Positions 9,238 through 17,828 of a DNA stretch of 64,000 nucleotides are shown in pieces. The stretch comes from an uncultured bacterium. GTDB taxonomy: Bacteria > Bacillota > Clostridia > Lachnospirales > Lachnospiraceae. The DNA is taken from assembly GCA_947383005.1 (NCBI GenBank), contig CANDBT010000001.1:62001-126000 (forward strand). The letters are read 5' to 3'. The notes beneath the pieces are model-generated. The model was not told the DNA's origin. It ran no database searches and worked only from the letters and a program-made list of their open reading frames with translations. Position 1 is the stretch's first letter, and each line of letters starts with the position of its first letter. The position numbers and the translations under genes are program-made.

Positions 9238-9335
9238 ATGCACAGGCCCGTGTGTGGAAGTTTGCTGCAAGACGCAGCACGCGGGCCGCGCGGCGAGTAG
9301 GGGAAGACGGTTTTTCCCCACTCGATTATCATAGG
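9238..9335. repeat. Dispersed GC-rich palindromic repeat, copy 1
   Basis: This intergenic block shares its order of segments with 59304-59390: GCA(C/T)AGGCCC, then TGGA or CGGA, then a GC-rich hairpin, then G(A/C)GTAGGGGAA paired with TTCCC-CACTCGATTA. Both copies lie next to the end or start of a gene. At 9329-9355 a separate hairpin (ATCATAGG with CCTATGAT) follows. Confidence 0.6.
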
Positions 9336-9358
9336 GAATTGCGTCCTATGATAAAAAA

Positions 9359-9874
9359 TCAGTGAATTTTTCTTTGATGCCTTTTAATAAGGAAAGAAAC
9401 CGCTATGGTAACAAGAATGGTTCCCAGGCTGTCGATGATCACATCAGTTACCAGCCCGGCTCGTCCGGGTACGAGAAGTTGGTGGAGTTCGTCGGAACAG
9501 GCATATAGGGTGGTTAAAAGAAAAGAAGTGCGCAGCCATTCTTTGCCTCGCATATCCCAGAAGTACAAAGCAAACAATAAAGTGATATCAAGGGCGGCAA
9601 ATTCAATGGCATGAGCGCTTTTACGAACGGGAGTCCCCATGGATAAATACATATCTTTTAAATTGATGTGATTCAGGTCAATCATTTTTAGTTCGTTGGC
9701 AAAGTCAAGAAGGACCTGGCTGAAATTATCACTAGTGACTGTAGATTCATCTCCCGGCTGGTGGGACAGGGCAAAAATGGTAACGGCAATCAGGATGGCA
9801 GGAATCCATGCCGCGTATTTTTTTTGAAAAATATTAATTCTGATAAGGGTTTTGTATGTAGGGGAGTGGTTCAT
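9359..9874 (-). CDS. VanZ-like family membrane protein
   Basis: This 171-residue protein has a hydrophobic N-terminal helix (YAAWIPAILIAVTIFALSHQPG) containing the VanZ-type S-x-Q segment, then PVRKSAHAIEFAALDI, which holds the conserved K-x-x-H-x-x-E/F motif, two more helices, and CSDELHQLLVPGRAGLVTDVIIDSLG, the second VanZ signature (E-x-x-Q-x-x-x-P-G-R-x-x-x-x-x-D). VanZ proteins are integral membrane proteins; some affect teicoplanin susceptibility, but most have no known role. The start at 9874 is chosen for GAGG about nine bases upstream. It is transcribed alone from the promoter at 9913-9941. Confidence 0.85.
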   Translation of the reverse strand: MNHSPTYKTLIRINIFQKKYAAWIPAILIAVTIFALSHQPGDESTVTSDNFSQVLLDFANELKMIDLNHINLKDMYLSMGTPVRKSAHAIEFAALDITLLFALYFWDMRGKEWLRTSFLLTTLYACSDELHQLLVPGRAGLVTDVIIDSLGTILVTIAVSFLIKRHQRKIH

Positions 9875-9912
9875 TGGCAAGTATCCTCGATTCTTATTTA
9901 TTGCACTCTATT

Positions 9913-9941
9913 ATTATAGACGATTTTTTTTAAAGGCACAA
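9913..9941 (-). promoter_or_regulatory. SigA-type promoter for the VanZ-like gene
   Basis: On the minus strand TTGTGC (9941-9936) and TATAAT (9918-9913) are spaced by 17 bases, about 40 bases upstream of the start codon. Confidence 0.7.
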
Positions 9942-9966
9942 GTTTTTTGTCGTTTTTTGCGTACAA

Positions 9967-10075
9967 TGTTGAACAGTAACGAAAATTCTAAACAAGCGCC
10001 AATGACGTTTAGATTCCGTGGACGATTTCAAATGGCATATGTGGTTACGTTTATAAAGTACCTGTAAACAGTAAC
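9967..10075 (+). repeat. Truncated copy of the GTTACTGTTCACA MITE
   Basis: The segment ends with TGTAAACAGTAAC (10063-10075) and shares the interior of the full copy at 17600-17794: a hairpin of AACAAGCGCCA and its partner, CGATTTCAAATG, GCATATG and GTTACGTT. A second end-like sequence, TGTTGAACAGTAAC, lies at 9967-9980 in the same orientation, so this is a diverged or rearranged copy rather than an intact element. Confidence 0.6.
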
Positions 10076-10129
10076 AAAAGAGTATTCTCAGAAAGAGTAC
10101 TCTCGGAAATGGGTTTGGAGGAGAAGAAT

Positions 10130-10612
10130 ATGGAAATTCGTATGGCAACGATGGCTGATTTAGCGTTAATTACGGAAATTGAGAGGGAATGTTTTCCGGC
10201 AGCAGAAGCTGCTACGCGGGAAGCTTTTGCAGACAGGATAGGGTATTATGCCCGCCACTTTCTGGTTTTGGCAGATGGAGAAAGGCTTATTGGTTTTATC
10301 AATGGTATGGTGACGGATGAAAAAAATTTGCTGGATGAAATGTACGAGACAGCGGCAATGCACAAAGAAAATGGGCGCTGGCAAATGATTTTCGGTTTGG
10401 ATGTCCTTCCGGCGTACCGCAAAAAAGGATATGCCCATATGCTGATGGAGAAAATGATTGAGAGAGCCAGAAGAGAAGGAAGAAACGGGGTGGTGCTGAC
10501 CTGTAAGGAAAGCTTGCTGAATTATTATGCCAGATTCGGTTTTGTTGATGAAGGAGAATCGGACTCCGTCCATGGAGGGGTTACATGGCATCAAATGAGG
10601 CTGACATTTTAA
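10130..10612 (+). CDS. GNAT family N-acetyltransferase
   Basis: The 160-residue protein shows the GNAT fold order: IRMATMADLALITEIERECFP at the N-terminus, a central strand HFLVLADGERLIGFINGM, and the acetyl-CoA loop LDVLPAYRKKGYAHMLMEKMIERAR (Q/RxxGxG/A form) near residues 95-120, then YYARFGFVDEGES. It resembles the arylalkylamine N-acetyltransferase-like subgroup. The substrate cannot be predicted. The start at 10130 has AGGAG eight bases upstream. An AGAGTATTCTC/GAGTACTCT hairpin lies just upstream (10079-10104). Confidence 0.87.
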   Translation: MEIRMATMADLALITEIERECFPAAEAATREAFADRIGYYARHFLVLADGERLIGFINGMVTDEKNLLDEMYETAAMHKENGRWQMIFGLDVLPAYRKKGYAHMLMEKMIERARREGRNGVVLTCKESLLNYYARFGFVDEGESDSVHGGVTWHQMRLTF

Positions 10613-10613
10613 C

Positions 10614-10642
10614 TTGATATTTTCTGCTTTTATCCCTATAAT
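10614..10642 (+). promoter_or_regulatory. SigA-type promoter for the ABC-F gene
   Basis: TTGATA (10614-10619) and a consensus TATAAT (10637-10642) are separated by 17 bases. The start codon at 10664 lies only about 14 bases downstream of the probable transcription start, so the leader is very short. Confidence 0.8.
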
Positions 10643-10663
10643 AAATACATGGGGGAAACATTG

Positions 10664-12490
10664 ATGAGTATAGTAACGATTGAACATTTGACCAAATCTT
10701 ATACTGAGCGGCTGTTATTTGATGATACTTCTTTTAGTATTGGCGAAGGGGAGAAAATCGGACTGATTGGCATTAACGGTACAGGTAAATCTACACTGTT
10801 GAAAATCGTGGCAGGTTTGGAGGAGCCGGATGGAGGAAGCGTGGTATATCGAAGAAACCTTTATATTCGGTATTTGCCGCAAATTCCCGAATTTACCATC
10901 GGTGATACGGTATTGGAGAGTATTATTCGGGATAATGAAAAAGAGCCGCATTTTACTACCAGGGAAGAAATGAAAGCCAGTGCCAAAACGCTTTTGTTCC
11001 GGCTGGGAATTTATGATTTTGAGGCTAAGGTTGAAACTCTGTCAGGAGGGCAGCGAAAAAGGGTGGCGCTTGCCGGCGTACTGTTATCAACGGCAGATTT
11101 GCTGATTTTAGATGAACCGACGAACCATTTGGACAGCGATATGGCGGACTGGCTGGAGGATTATCTGAAAAAATTCCGCGGCGCTTTGCTGATGATTACC
11201 CATGATCGATATTTTTTGGATAGTGTGACCGGACGTATTGTGGAGTTGGATAAGGGAAAACTTTATAGTTATCAGACGAATTATGAAGGTTTTGTTAAAT
11301 TAAAGGCGGAACGGATGGACAGGGCGCTTGCATCAGAGCGGAAACGCCAGTCTATCCTGCGGGTGGAGCTGGAATGGATGCAGAGAGGAGCCAGAGCCAG
11401 GTCTACCAAGCAAAAAGCGCATATTCAGCGGTACGAGATATTGCGCTCGCAGGAGGCGCCGGCATTTGATAAGGAAGTGGAATTGGATTCGGTTTCCAGC
11501 CGTTTAGGGCGCACTACCGTGGAGCTTGAGGGGCTTTGCAAAGCCTATGGGGAAAAAGTGCTGATTAAAGATTTTTCTTATATATTTTTGAAAAATGACC
11601 GAATAGGGATTATCGGGCCGAATGGCAGCGGCAAGTCTACATTATTAAAAATGATAGTTGGCTGGATACAGCCGGATAAAGGTTCGATTTGGGTTGGACA
11701 GACGGTTAAGATGGGATATTTTTCTCAGGAAAACGAAGCGATGGATGAGGAGCTGAAAGTGATTGATTATATCCGCAATGTGGCGGAGTATGTGCCGACA
11801 AAGGAAGGCAGTATCAGCGCTTCTCAGATGTTAGAGCGGTTTTTATTTCCAAGCAGCGTGCAGCATACCGTGATTCGCCGTCTTTCCGGCGGGGAAAAAC
11901 GAAGATTGTATTTGCTTAGGATTTTAATGGACGCACCGAATGTGCTGTTGCTGGATGAGCCGACAAATGATCTGGATATACAAACGTTGACTATTTTGGA
12001 AGATTATTTGGACAACTTTCAGGGGATTGTGATTACCGTATCTCATGACCGGTATTTTCTTGACCGGATGGTGCGGCGGATATTTGCTTTTGAAGGTGAA
12101 GGCGCGGTGGTACAATATGAGGGGGGATTTACGGATTACCAAGTGGCTTATGCCAGGAAACATCCGGAACCGGTAAAGGAAGAAAAAAAGGAAAAGCAAA
12201 GCCGGGGGGATTATAACGGGCGTGTACATCAGAAGAAAATAAAGTTTACCTATAAGGAACAAAAAGAATGGGAAACGATTGAAACGGATATTGCCGCTTT
12301 GGAACAGAAACTTAAGGAACTGGATGAAGAGATAGATAAATCTGCTACGGTTTTCGGCAAGTTAAGTCTTCTTATGGAAGAAAAGGAGGCGGCAGAACAG
12401 CTTTTAGAGGAGAAAATGGAGCGATGGATTTATTTAAACGATTTGGCGGAGCAGATAGAGAATGCGGATCGGATATCCGGACCGCATTGA
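10664..12490 (+). CDS. ABC-F family ribosome-associated ATPase
   Basis: The 608-residue protein has two ATP-binding cassettes and no membrane domain. Cassette 1 has GINGTGKST (about residue 38), LSGGQRKRVALA and ILDEPTNHLD; cassette 2 has GPNGSGKST, LSGGEKRRLYLL and LLDEPTNDLD. The charged linker between them contains WMQRGARARSTKQKAHIQR, as in the P-site tRNA interaction motif of ABC-F translation factors. The C-terminal 90 residues form a charged coiled coil, as in Uup/YdiF types. These factors act on ribosomes and some give antibiotic resistance; this one looks like a housekeeping type. The start is placed at ATG 10664 behind GGGGGA rather than at 10649. Confidence 0.92.
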   Translation: MSIVTIEHLTKSYTERLLFDDTSFSIGEGEKIGLIGINGTGKSTLLKIVAGLEEPDGGSVVYRRNLYIRYLPQIPEFTIGDTVLESIIRDNEKEPHFTTREEMKASAKTLLFRLGIYDFEAKVETLSGGQRKRVALAGVLLSTADLLILDEPTNHLDSDMADWLEDYLKKFRGALLMITHDRYFLDSVTGRIVELDKGKLYSYQTNYEGFVKLKAERMDRALASERKRQSILRVELEWMQRGARARSTKQKAHIQRYEILRSQEAPAFDKEVELDSVSSRLGRTTVELEGLCKAYGEKVLIKDFSYIFLKNDRIGIIGPNGSGKSTLLKMIVGWIQPDKGSIWVGQTVKMGYFSQENEAMDEELKVIDYIRNVAEYVPTKEGSISASQMLERFLFPSSVQHTVIRRLSGGEKRRLYLLRILMDAPNVLLLDEPTNDLDIQTLTILEDYLDNFQGIVITVSHDRYFLDRMVRRIFAFEGEGAVVQYEGGFTDYQVAYARKHPEPVKEEKKEKQSRGDYNGRVHQKKIKFTYKEQKEWETIETDIAALEQKLKELDEEIDKSATVFGKLSLLMEEKEAAEQLLEEKMERWIYLNDLAEQIENADRISGPH

Positions 12491-12512
12491 CTAAGGGGGA
12501 ATAGCAGAATCA

Positions 12513-14900
12513 ATGAATCAAAAAGTATTGAGGACTTTGGAATATCATAAAATTATCAGCCAACTTACGGAATATGCGGCCTCGGCTCCGGGAAAACTTC
12601 TTTGCCGCGAATTGCAGCCTTCTTCCGATTATGAGGAAATTCTTCAGGCACAGACAGAAACCAGCGATGCTGTCAACCGTGTACGGATGAAGGGAAATTT
12701 GTCTCTGACCGGCGTCCGAGATATTCGGGACAGCCTTAAGCGTCTGGAAATCGGAAGCAGTTTGGGAATTCAGGAGCTTTTGTCTGTCAGTGCTATTTTG
12801 ACTGTAGCTGCCCGGGCTAAGTCTTATGGACGTCATGAGGAATCGGAGGAGTCAGAGGATGATTCTTTGGATGTTATGTTTCGGGAATTGGAGCCTCTCA
12901 CTCCGGTAAACAATGAAATAAAGCGTTGTATTCTCTCGGAGGAAGAGATTAGTGATGATGCCAGTCCGGGCCTTCGTAAGGTACGCCGGTCTATGAAAGG
13001 AATTAACGACAAGATTCACTCTCAGCTTAATTCTGTTTTGAATGCCAATCGCAGTTATCTGCAGGATGTGGTGATCACCATGCGTGACGGGCGCTATTGC
13101 TTACCGGTTAAATCCGAGTATAAAAATCAGGTTCCCGGAATGGTTCATGACCAGTCAGCCACCGGCTCGACCTTGTTTGTGGAACCGATGGTGGTTGTGC
13201 AGCTAAATAACGAACTGCGCGCACTGGAGATACAGGAGAGGAAGGAAATTGAAGCGGTATTGGCGGATTTAAGCGGCCAATTAATGCCATACACCGACAG
13301 TTTGGCAATGAATTTGCAGATATTGACCCGATTGGATTTCATTTTTGCCAAAGCAGCTTTATCCCGCCATTATAAATGCAGCGAGCCTATATTTAACCAG
13401 GAGGGGCGTATTCATATCAAAGACGGACGCCATCCGCTTTTAAATCCTCAAAAAGTAGTGCCGATTACTCTCTGGCTGGGAGATAAGTTTGATCTTTTGG
13501 TAGTTACCGGCCCCAATACCGGGGGAAAAACGGTTTCACTGAAAACAGTGGGGTTATTTACTCTCATGGGACAGTCAGGACTTCATATCCCGGCTTTTGA
13601 GGGTTCTGAGCTGGCGGTTTTTGAGCAGGTATTTGCGGATATTGGGGATGAACAAAGTATAGAACAAAGTCTAAGTACTTTTTCCGCCCATATGACGAAT
13701 ATTGTGGAGATTTTGGGAAAAGCGGACAGCCGTTCCCTGTGCCTGTTTGACGAGCTGGGAGCCGGTACCGACCCAACGGAGGGGGCGGCTTTGGCTATGG
13801 CGGTTTTAAATTTTCTTCATAACATGAAATGCCGGACTATGGCGACTACCCATTACAGCGAATTGAAAGTTTATGCACTGGGAACTGCGGGAGTGGAAAA
13901 TGCGTGTTGTGAGTTTGATGTGCAGACATTGCGCCCCACGTATAGGCTGCTGATTGGTATCCCGGGAAAGAGTAATGCTTTCGCGATTTCCCAAAAACTT
14001 GGGTTGCCTGATTATTTGATTGATGATGCGAAGAGCCGGATTGAGGCGGAAGATGAGACTTTTGAGGATGTAATCAGCAATCTTGAGGAGAGCCGGCGGA
14101 TTATTGAACAGGAACAGCGGGAGCTACAGTCATATAAAAATGAAGTGGCCCGGCTAAAAGCCCGTTTGGAACAGAAGGAAGAACGGCTGGACGAGAGAAA
14201 AGATAAGCTGATTCGGGCAGCAAATGAGGAAGCTCAGCGGATTTTGCGGGAGGCCAAAGAGACAGCGGACCGCACGATTAAAAATATTAATAAGCTGGCT
14301 GCTTCTTCTGGTGTGGATACGCGCGCCCTGGAAGCGGAGCGGACAAAACTTAGAGATAATCTGAAAAAGGTCGAGAGCAGTCTGGCATTAAAGAAAGAGG
14401 CGCCCCCTCATAAGGCGATTAATCCCAAAACTTTGCGGCTTGGCGACGGAGTAAAGGTATTGTCGATGAATTTAAAGGGGACGGTAAGTTCTCTTCCGGA
14501 TAACAAAGGAAATCTGTTTGTGCAGATGGGGATTCTTCGTTCTCAGGTAAATATCCGTGACCTTGAACTTTTGCAGGAAGAATCTGTCAGTGCTCCGGGA
14601 TTGGAGGGGCGTAGAAAAGGTTCTGGCGGGAGCAATATAAAAATGTCCAAATCCATGTCGGTATCTTCCGAAATTAATCTGTTGGGAATGACGGTTGATG
14701 AGGCAATTCCTGAGCTGGATAAATATTTGGATGATGCTTGCATTGCCCATCTGCATCAGGTGAGGGTGGTGCATGGCAAGGGTACCGGGGCGCTGCGTGC
14801 AGGTATTCATAAACATTTGAAAAAAGTGAAGGCGGTAAAAGAATTTCATCTGGCCGAGTTCGGGGAAGGTGATGCGGGGGTTACAATTGTGCTGTTGTAA
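12513..14900 (+). CDS. mutS2: MutS2 endonuclease/ribosome-rescue ATPase
   Basis: The 795-residue protein matches the full MutS2 layout. The N-terminal core and clamp regions come first, then the ATPase with GPNTGGKTVSLKT (about residue 332), FADIGDEQSIEQSLSTFSAHM and LFDELGAGTDPTEGAAL. A long coiled coil spans residues 510-630, a KOW-like segment follows (LRLGDGVKVLSMNLKGTV), and a C-terminal Smr domain from about residue 715 contains NLLGMTVDEAIPELDKYLD and VRVVHGKGTGALRAGI. MutS2 suppresses recombination and, in Bacillus, rescues collided ribosomes. It starts 22 bases after the ABC-F gene, and the response regulator follows after 12 bases, so the three probably form an operon. Confidence 0.96.
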   Translation: MNQKVLRTLEYHKIISQLTEYAASAPGKLLCRELQPSSDYEEILQAQTETSDAVNRVRMKGNLSLTGVRDIRDSLKRLEIGSSLGIQELLSVSAILTVAARAKSYGRHEESEESEDDSLDVMFRELEPLTPVNNEIKRCILSEEEISDDASPGLRKVRRSMKGINDKIHSQLNSVLNANRSYLQDVVITMRDGRYCLPVKSEYKNQVPGMVHDQSATGSTLFVEPMVVVQLNNELRALEIQERKEIEAVLADLSGQLMPYTDSLAMNLQILTRLDFIFAKAALSRHYKCSEPIFNQEGRIHIKDGRHPLLNPQKVVPITLWLGDKFDLLVVTGPNTGGKTVSLKTVGLFTLMGQSGLHIPAFEGSELAVFEQVFADIGDEQSIEQSLSTFSAHMTNIVEILGKADSRSLCLFDELGAGTDPTEGAALAMAVLNFLHNMKCRTMATTHYSELKVYALGTAGVENACCEFDVQTLRPTYRLLIGIPGKSNAFAISQKLGLPDYLIDDAKSRIEAEDETFEDVISNLEESRRIIEQEQRELQSYKNEVARLKARLEQKEERLDERKDKLIRAANEEAQRILREAKETADRTIKNINKLAASSGVDTRALEAERTKLRDNLKKVESSLALKKEAPPHKAINPKTLRLGDGVKVLSMNLKGTVSSLPDNKGNLFVQMGILRSQVNIRDLELLQEESVSAPGLEGRRKGSGGSNIKMSKSMSVSSEINLLGMTVDEAIPELDKYLDDACIAHLHQVRVVHGKGTGALRAGIHKHLKKVKAVKEFHLAEFGEGDAGVTIVLL

Positions 14901-14912
14901 TAGGAGTATGAT

Positions 14913-15623
14913 ATGGCGGAAAAACAAAGGATTTTAATTGTAGATGATGATGAAAACATTGCCGAATTAATTTCTCTTTATCTGGTTAAAGAATGTTATG
15001 AGACAAAGATTGTCTATGACGGAGAAGCGGCTTTGTTGGTTTTTTCTCAGTTTCATCCTAATTTGATTTTGTTGGATTTAATGCTTCCCGGTATTGACGG
15101 ATATCAGGTATGCAGGGAGCTGCGGGCTACATCCCAGGTGCCGATTATTATGTTGAGCGCCAAAGGGGAAGTTTTTGATAAAGTGTTGGGATTGGAATTG
15201 GGTGCAGATGATTATATAATCAAACCTTTTGATTCCAAGGAATTGGTTGCCCGGGTTAAAGCTGTGCTGCGTCGTTACCAGATGGTCCCATCACCTGCGC
15301 TGCCTAAAATGGAGCAGCAGGGGGAGTATGTGGAATATCCGGATCTGATTGTCAACCTGACAAATTATTCGGTAACTTATCGGGGAAATTCGGTGGAGAT
15401 GCCCCCTAAGGAGCTGGAATTGCTTTATTTTCTGGCTTCTTCTCCTAATCAGGTATTTACCCGGGAGCAGTTGTTGGATCATATTTGGGGGTATGAGTAT
15501 ATTGGAGATACCCGCACGGTAGATGTCCATATTAAGCGCTTGAGGGCAAAGATAAAAGACCATGCGAATTGGGCCTTGGCTACGGTATGGGGAATCGGTT
15601 ACAAATTTGAGGTAAAGCGATGA
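14913..15623 (+). CDS. OmpR/PhoB-type response regulator
   Basis: The 236-residue protein has a receiver domain with the acidic pocket DDDE (11-14), phospho-acceptor Asp55 in LILLDLMLPG, and the conserved Lys in DYIIKPFDSKEL. A winged-helix output domain from about residue 135 ends in RTVDVHIKRLRAKI and VWGIGYKFEV. It is a DNA-binding transcription regulator. No kinase is encoded in the same operon; the nearest histidine kinase lies convergent at 16072-17478 and is the natural candidate partner, which is inference. Confidence 0.94.
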   Translation: MAEKQRILIVDDDENIAELISLYLVKECYETKIVYDGEAALLVFSQFHPNLILLDLMLPGIDGYQVCRELRATSQVPIIMLSAKGEVFDKVLGLELGADDYIIKPFDSKELVARVKAVLRRYQMVPSPALPKMEQQGEYVEYPDLIVNLTNYSVTYRGNSVEMPPKELELLYFLASSPNQVFTREQLLDHIWGYEYIGDTRTVDVHIKRLRAKIKDHANWALATVWGIGYKFEVKR

Positions 15624-15798
15624 ATTATGGATATCGTGCAGCCAAGCCGGATAGAGCCAAGTAGGCCGATAGGCCAGATTGCGAATATCGGCGGCGATTG
15701 TGTGAGCGCAAAGTGCGGAGCAATCGGCTTTCATGCCTGGTGGCGCGCCGCGTCAGCGGTGCATGGGGGATTATTATATAGGAAAGGAGAATGATGTT

Positions 15799-15975
15799 AT
15801 GGATATTGCAGCGTTGTCAACTACGATTTCAAGAGGTACATTGGGGGTAAATGTAAGCATGGCCCTGATGGAGAAGGTTCTCGAAACGGCGGAAGAGACA
15901 GGGGAGGCATTGACTCAGATGATGGAGAGTGCGGCGATTCCCGGACTGGGAGAATATATCGATATACGCGTGTAG
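15799..15975 (+). CDS. YjfB-like putative motility protein
   Basis: The 58-residue protein MDIAALSTTISRGTLGVNVSM... resembles the YjfB family: a short acidic protein with an N-terminal (M)DIAALS motif and a repeated V-x-V/M-x-L-K/M helix. In Bacillus the family is linked to the motility regulon; its molecular role is unknown. The start at 15799 is chosen because AAAGGAG lies 11 bases upstream; upstream extensions run through a GC-rich intergenic stretch (15624-15798) in which nothing else was recognised. No flagellar genes are nearby. Confidence 0.75.
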   Translation: MDIAALSTTISRGTLGVNVSMALMEKVLETAEETGEALTQMMESAAIPGLGEYIDIRV

Positions 15976-16029
15976 GGAGGAAAGCTTCTAAAGAGTACAG
16001 GACAAGTGAGTTATCCTGTTTAAGTGGCT

Positions 16030-16069
16030 GTGATAAAGCGGGTTATTTTATAATAGCCTGCTTTATCAC
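16030..16069. terminator. Hairpin between convergent genes
   Basis: GTGATAAAGC (16030-16039) pairs perfectly with GCTTTATCAC (16060-16069). It lies directly downstream of both the YjfB-like gene and the histidine kinase. There is no strong T tract, so it is a probable but imperfect bidirectional terminator. Confidence 0.6.
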
Positions 16070-16071
16070 GT

Positions 16072-17478
16072 TCAGAGATTTGTTGCCCGGGGGAGAGAGA
16101 AAATAAATTCCGTGCCGATTTCTTCCGTACTGATAACGTCAATATTTTCTCCATGAGCCTGGATGATTTCTTTTACGATGGATAAGCCCAGGCCGGTTCC
16201 CTTTTTGTCTTTTCCCCTGGATAAATCCGTTTTATAAAACCGTTCCCAAATTTTTTTGATACTGTCTTTGGGAATGCCGATACCTGTATCTTTTACCGAT
16301 ATGAAGATTTTTTCATATCTGGAGGAAGCCTGGATATATATCGTCGAGTTATGGTGGCTGAATTTAATGGCGTTGTCAATTAAATTGTAGAGTACTTGCT
16401 GGATTTTACCTAAATCTGCATATACCATCTGGATATTATCGGAAAAAGTCAAGTCGAAATTGATATTTTTAGTATTGCAGGTGCCCTCAAAAGAAGCGGC
16501 AGTATCTTTGATTACCCGATTGATATCAAAATTGGCGCGAGATAGATAACCTTTACTGTCCAAAGTATTGAGGGTCAGCATACTTTGTGTCAGTTTGTTG
16601 AGCCGGTCCGTTTCGGCAATTACCCGAGTCAAATACTTTTCATACATCTCAGAAGGAATAGTGCCATCGATGATCGCTTCCAGGTACCCTTTGATGGATG
16701 TCAGGGGAGAACGGAAATCATGGGAGACATTGGCGATAAAGGTTCGCTGGTATTCCTCCATCTTGTTTAGTTCATCTGACATATAATTGAGTGTTGTAGC
16801 TAAATACCCCATCTCGTCGTGGCTTTTTAACTGGATTTCGTAAGTCAGGTTTCCTGCCGCATATTGATTGGCGCCTTCCGTGATTTTTTTAAGAGGAAAA
16901 TATACAGTAGTTGTAAATATCAAAAGAATGATTAAGGATAGCAGATATACCCCCAACGCTGTAATGTATACAATGTTCAATGCTTTATTGGCTTCATACT
17001 GAATTTGCGAGACGGGGAGATGTACCAGTACATAGCCGTAAGTATTATAATTGCCGGTTATGGGGGCGGATACGCTTACTACATCATAAGGGAAAAGCCC
17101 ATAATAGCTGCCTTCCTGATAGGAACGGTTGCCGATACCAGTCGGATCGAAATTTTCAATGACTGTACCGGAGCGGGCAGAGCGGTCGCTGTCAACAACA
17201 ATGATTCCCTGGCGGTTAATGACCCAGATTTCCATTTTTAAAAAATTGGCTACTGCGTGGAGCTGGGGATAAGCCGCATGCAAATCTTGTTTTTTCCCCT
17301 GATAAATGCTGCTGTAAGAGGCGGCGATCAGATTGGCTTCGTCGTACATGGCATCTGTTTTTTCCTCCAAAAAGCTATGATACATAAGCTGATAAGACAA
17401 GGAGGCAATGGCAGTAAAGCTCAGGATGCCGAAAAGAAGATAACCCAGTAAAAATTTATAATAAAGAGAAAGTTTCAT
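16072..17478 (-). CDS. Membrane sensor histidine kinase
   Basis: The 468-residue protein begins MKLSLYYKFLLGYLLFGILSFTAIASL, a first transmembrane helix, followed by an extracellular sensor region of about 150 residues. A second helix (IVYITALGVYLLSLIILLIFTTTVYF) and a HAMP segment lead into the HisKA box FIANVSHDFRSPLTSIKGYLEAI, with the phospho-accepting His at about residue 250. The ATPase domain has an N box (NLIDNAIKFS), G1 (DTGIGIP) and G2 (GTGLGLSIVKEI). It would sense an extracellular signal and phosphorylate a regulator. ATG 17478 is preferred for the AAAGGAG upstream. Confidence 0.93.
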   Translation of the reverse strand: MKLSLYYKFLLGYLLFGILSFTAIASLSYQLMYHSFLEEKTDAMYDEANLIAASYSSIYQGKKQDLHAAYPQLHAVANFLKMEIWVINRQGIIVVDSDRSARSGTVIENFDPTGIGNRSYQEGSYYGLFPYDVVSVSAPITGNYNTYGYVLVHLPVSQIQYEANKALNIVYITALGVYLLSLIILLIFTTTVYFPLKKITEGANQYAAGNLTYEIQLKSHDEMGYLATTLNYMSDELNKMEEYQRTFIANVSHDFRSPLTSIKGYLEAIIDGTIPSEMYEKYLTRVIAETDRLNKLTQSMLTLNTLDSKGYLSRANFDINRVIKDTAASFEGTCNTKNINFDLTFSDNIQMVYADLGKIQQVLYNLIDNAIKFSHHNSTIYIQASSRYEKIFISVKDTGIGIPKDSIKKIWERFYKTDLSRGKDKKGTGLGLSIVKEIIQAHGENIDVISTEEIGTEFIFSLPRATNL

Positions 17479-17532
17479 AAGGCTCCTTTGACAGACGGGT
17501 GAAATGAAAGGAACAGCGGTTCTGATAAAGGT

Positions 17533-17561
17533 ATTATACATGATTTTCCTTTTTCAGGCAA
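17533..17561 (-). promoter_or_regulatory. SigA-type promoter for the histidine kinase
   Basis: On the minus strand TTGCCT (17561-17556) and TATAAT (17538-17533) are spaced by 17 bases, about 55 bases upstream of the start. Confidence 0.72.
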
Positions 17562-17599
17562 GTTGGTGTGCGTATTTATGATATGTACCTGTTTAATGG

Positions 17600-17794
17600 G
17601 TTAATGTTCACACCAAGATTAATCACTCCGCTGATTCGTCTTGAGCCAATACAGTGAGGGGGCTAAAGCATATGCCCCGGTCCACACTCTGTTTCGGCCG
17701 GTTCTGAACAAGCGCCACTGGCGCTTAGAACCGCCGTAGGCGATTTCAAATGGGCATATGCTGTTACGTTCACAGGGTACATGTGAACAGTAAT
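17600..17794 (-). mobile_element. MITE-like element with GTTACTGTTCACA ends, 195 bp
   Basis: The left end GTTAATGTTCACA (17600-17612) and right end TGTGAACAGTAAT (17782-17794) are near-perfect inverted repeats. The interior carries CTAATCA/AGTGATTA-type and GCATATGCC hairpins shared with the copy at 42872-43014, to which it is inverted. It has an extra hairpin (GAACAAGCGCCA with TGGCGCTTAGAAC) shared with 9967-10075. No coding capacity is present. It fills most of the 350-base gap between the kinase and the sugar-nucleotide operon. Confidence 0.7.
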
Positions 17795-17828
17795 GAATGG
17801 TTGTTTTGCAGGATAAGAAAGGAGAATC

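Noticed and set aside
15641-15672. Possible SigD promoter for the YjfB-like gene (GCCGATAG at 15665)
   Set aside because: The -10 is close to GCCGATAT but no TAAA-like -35 is present at the right distance.
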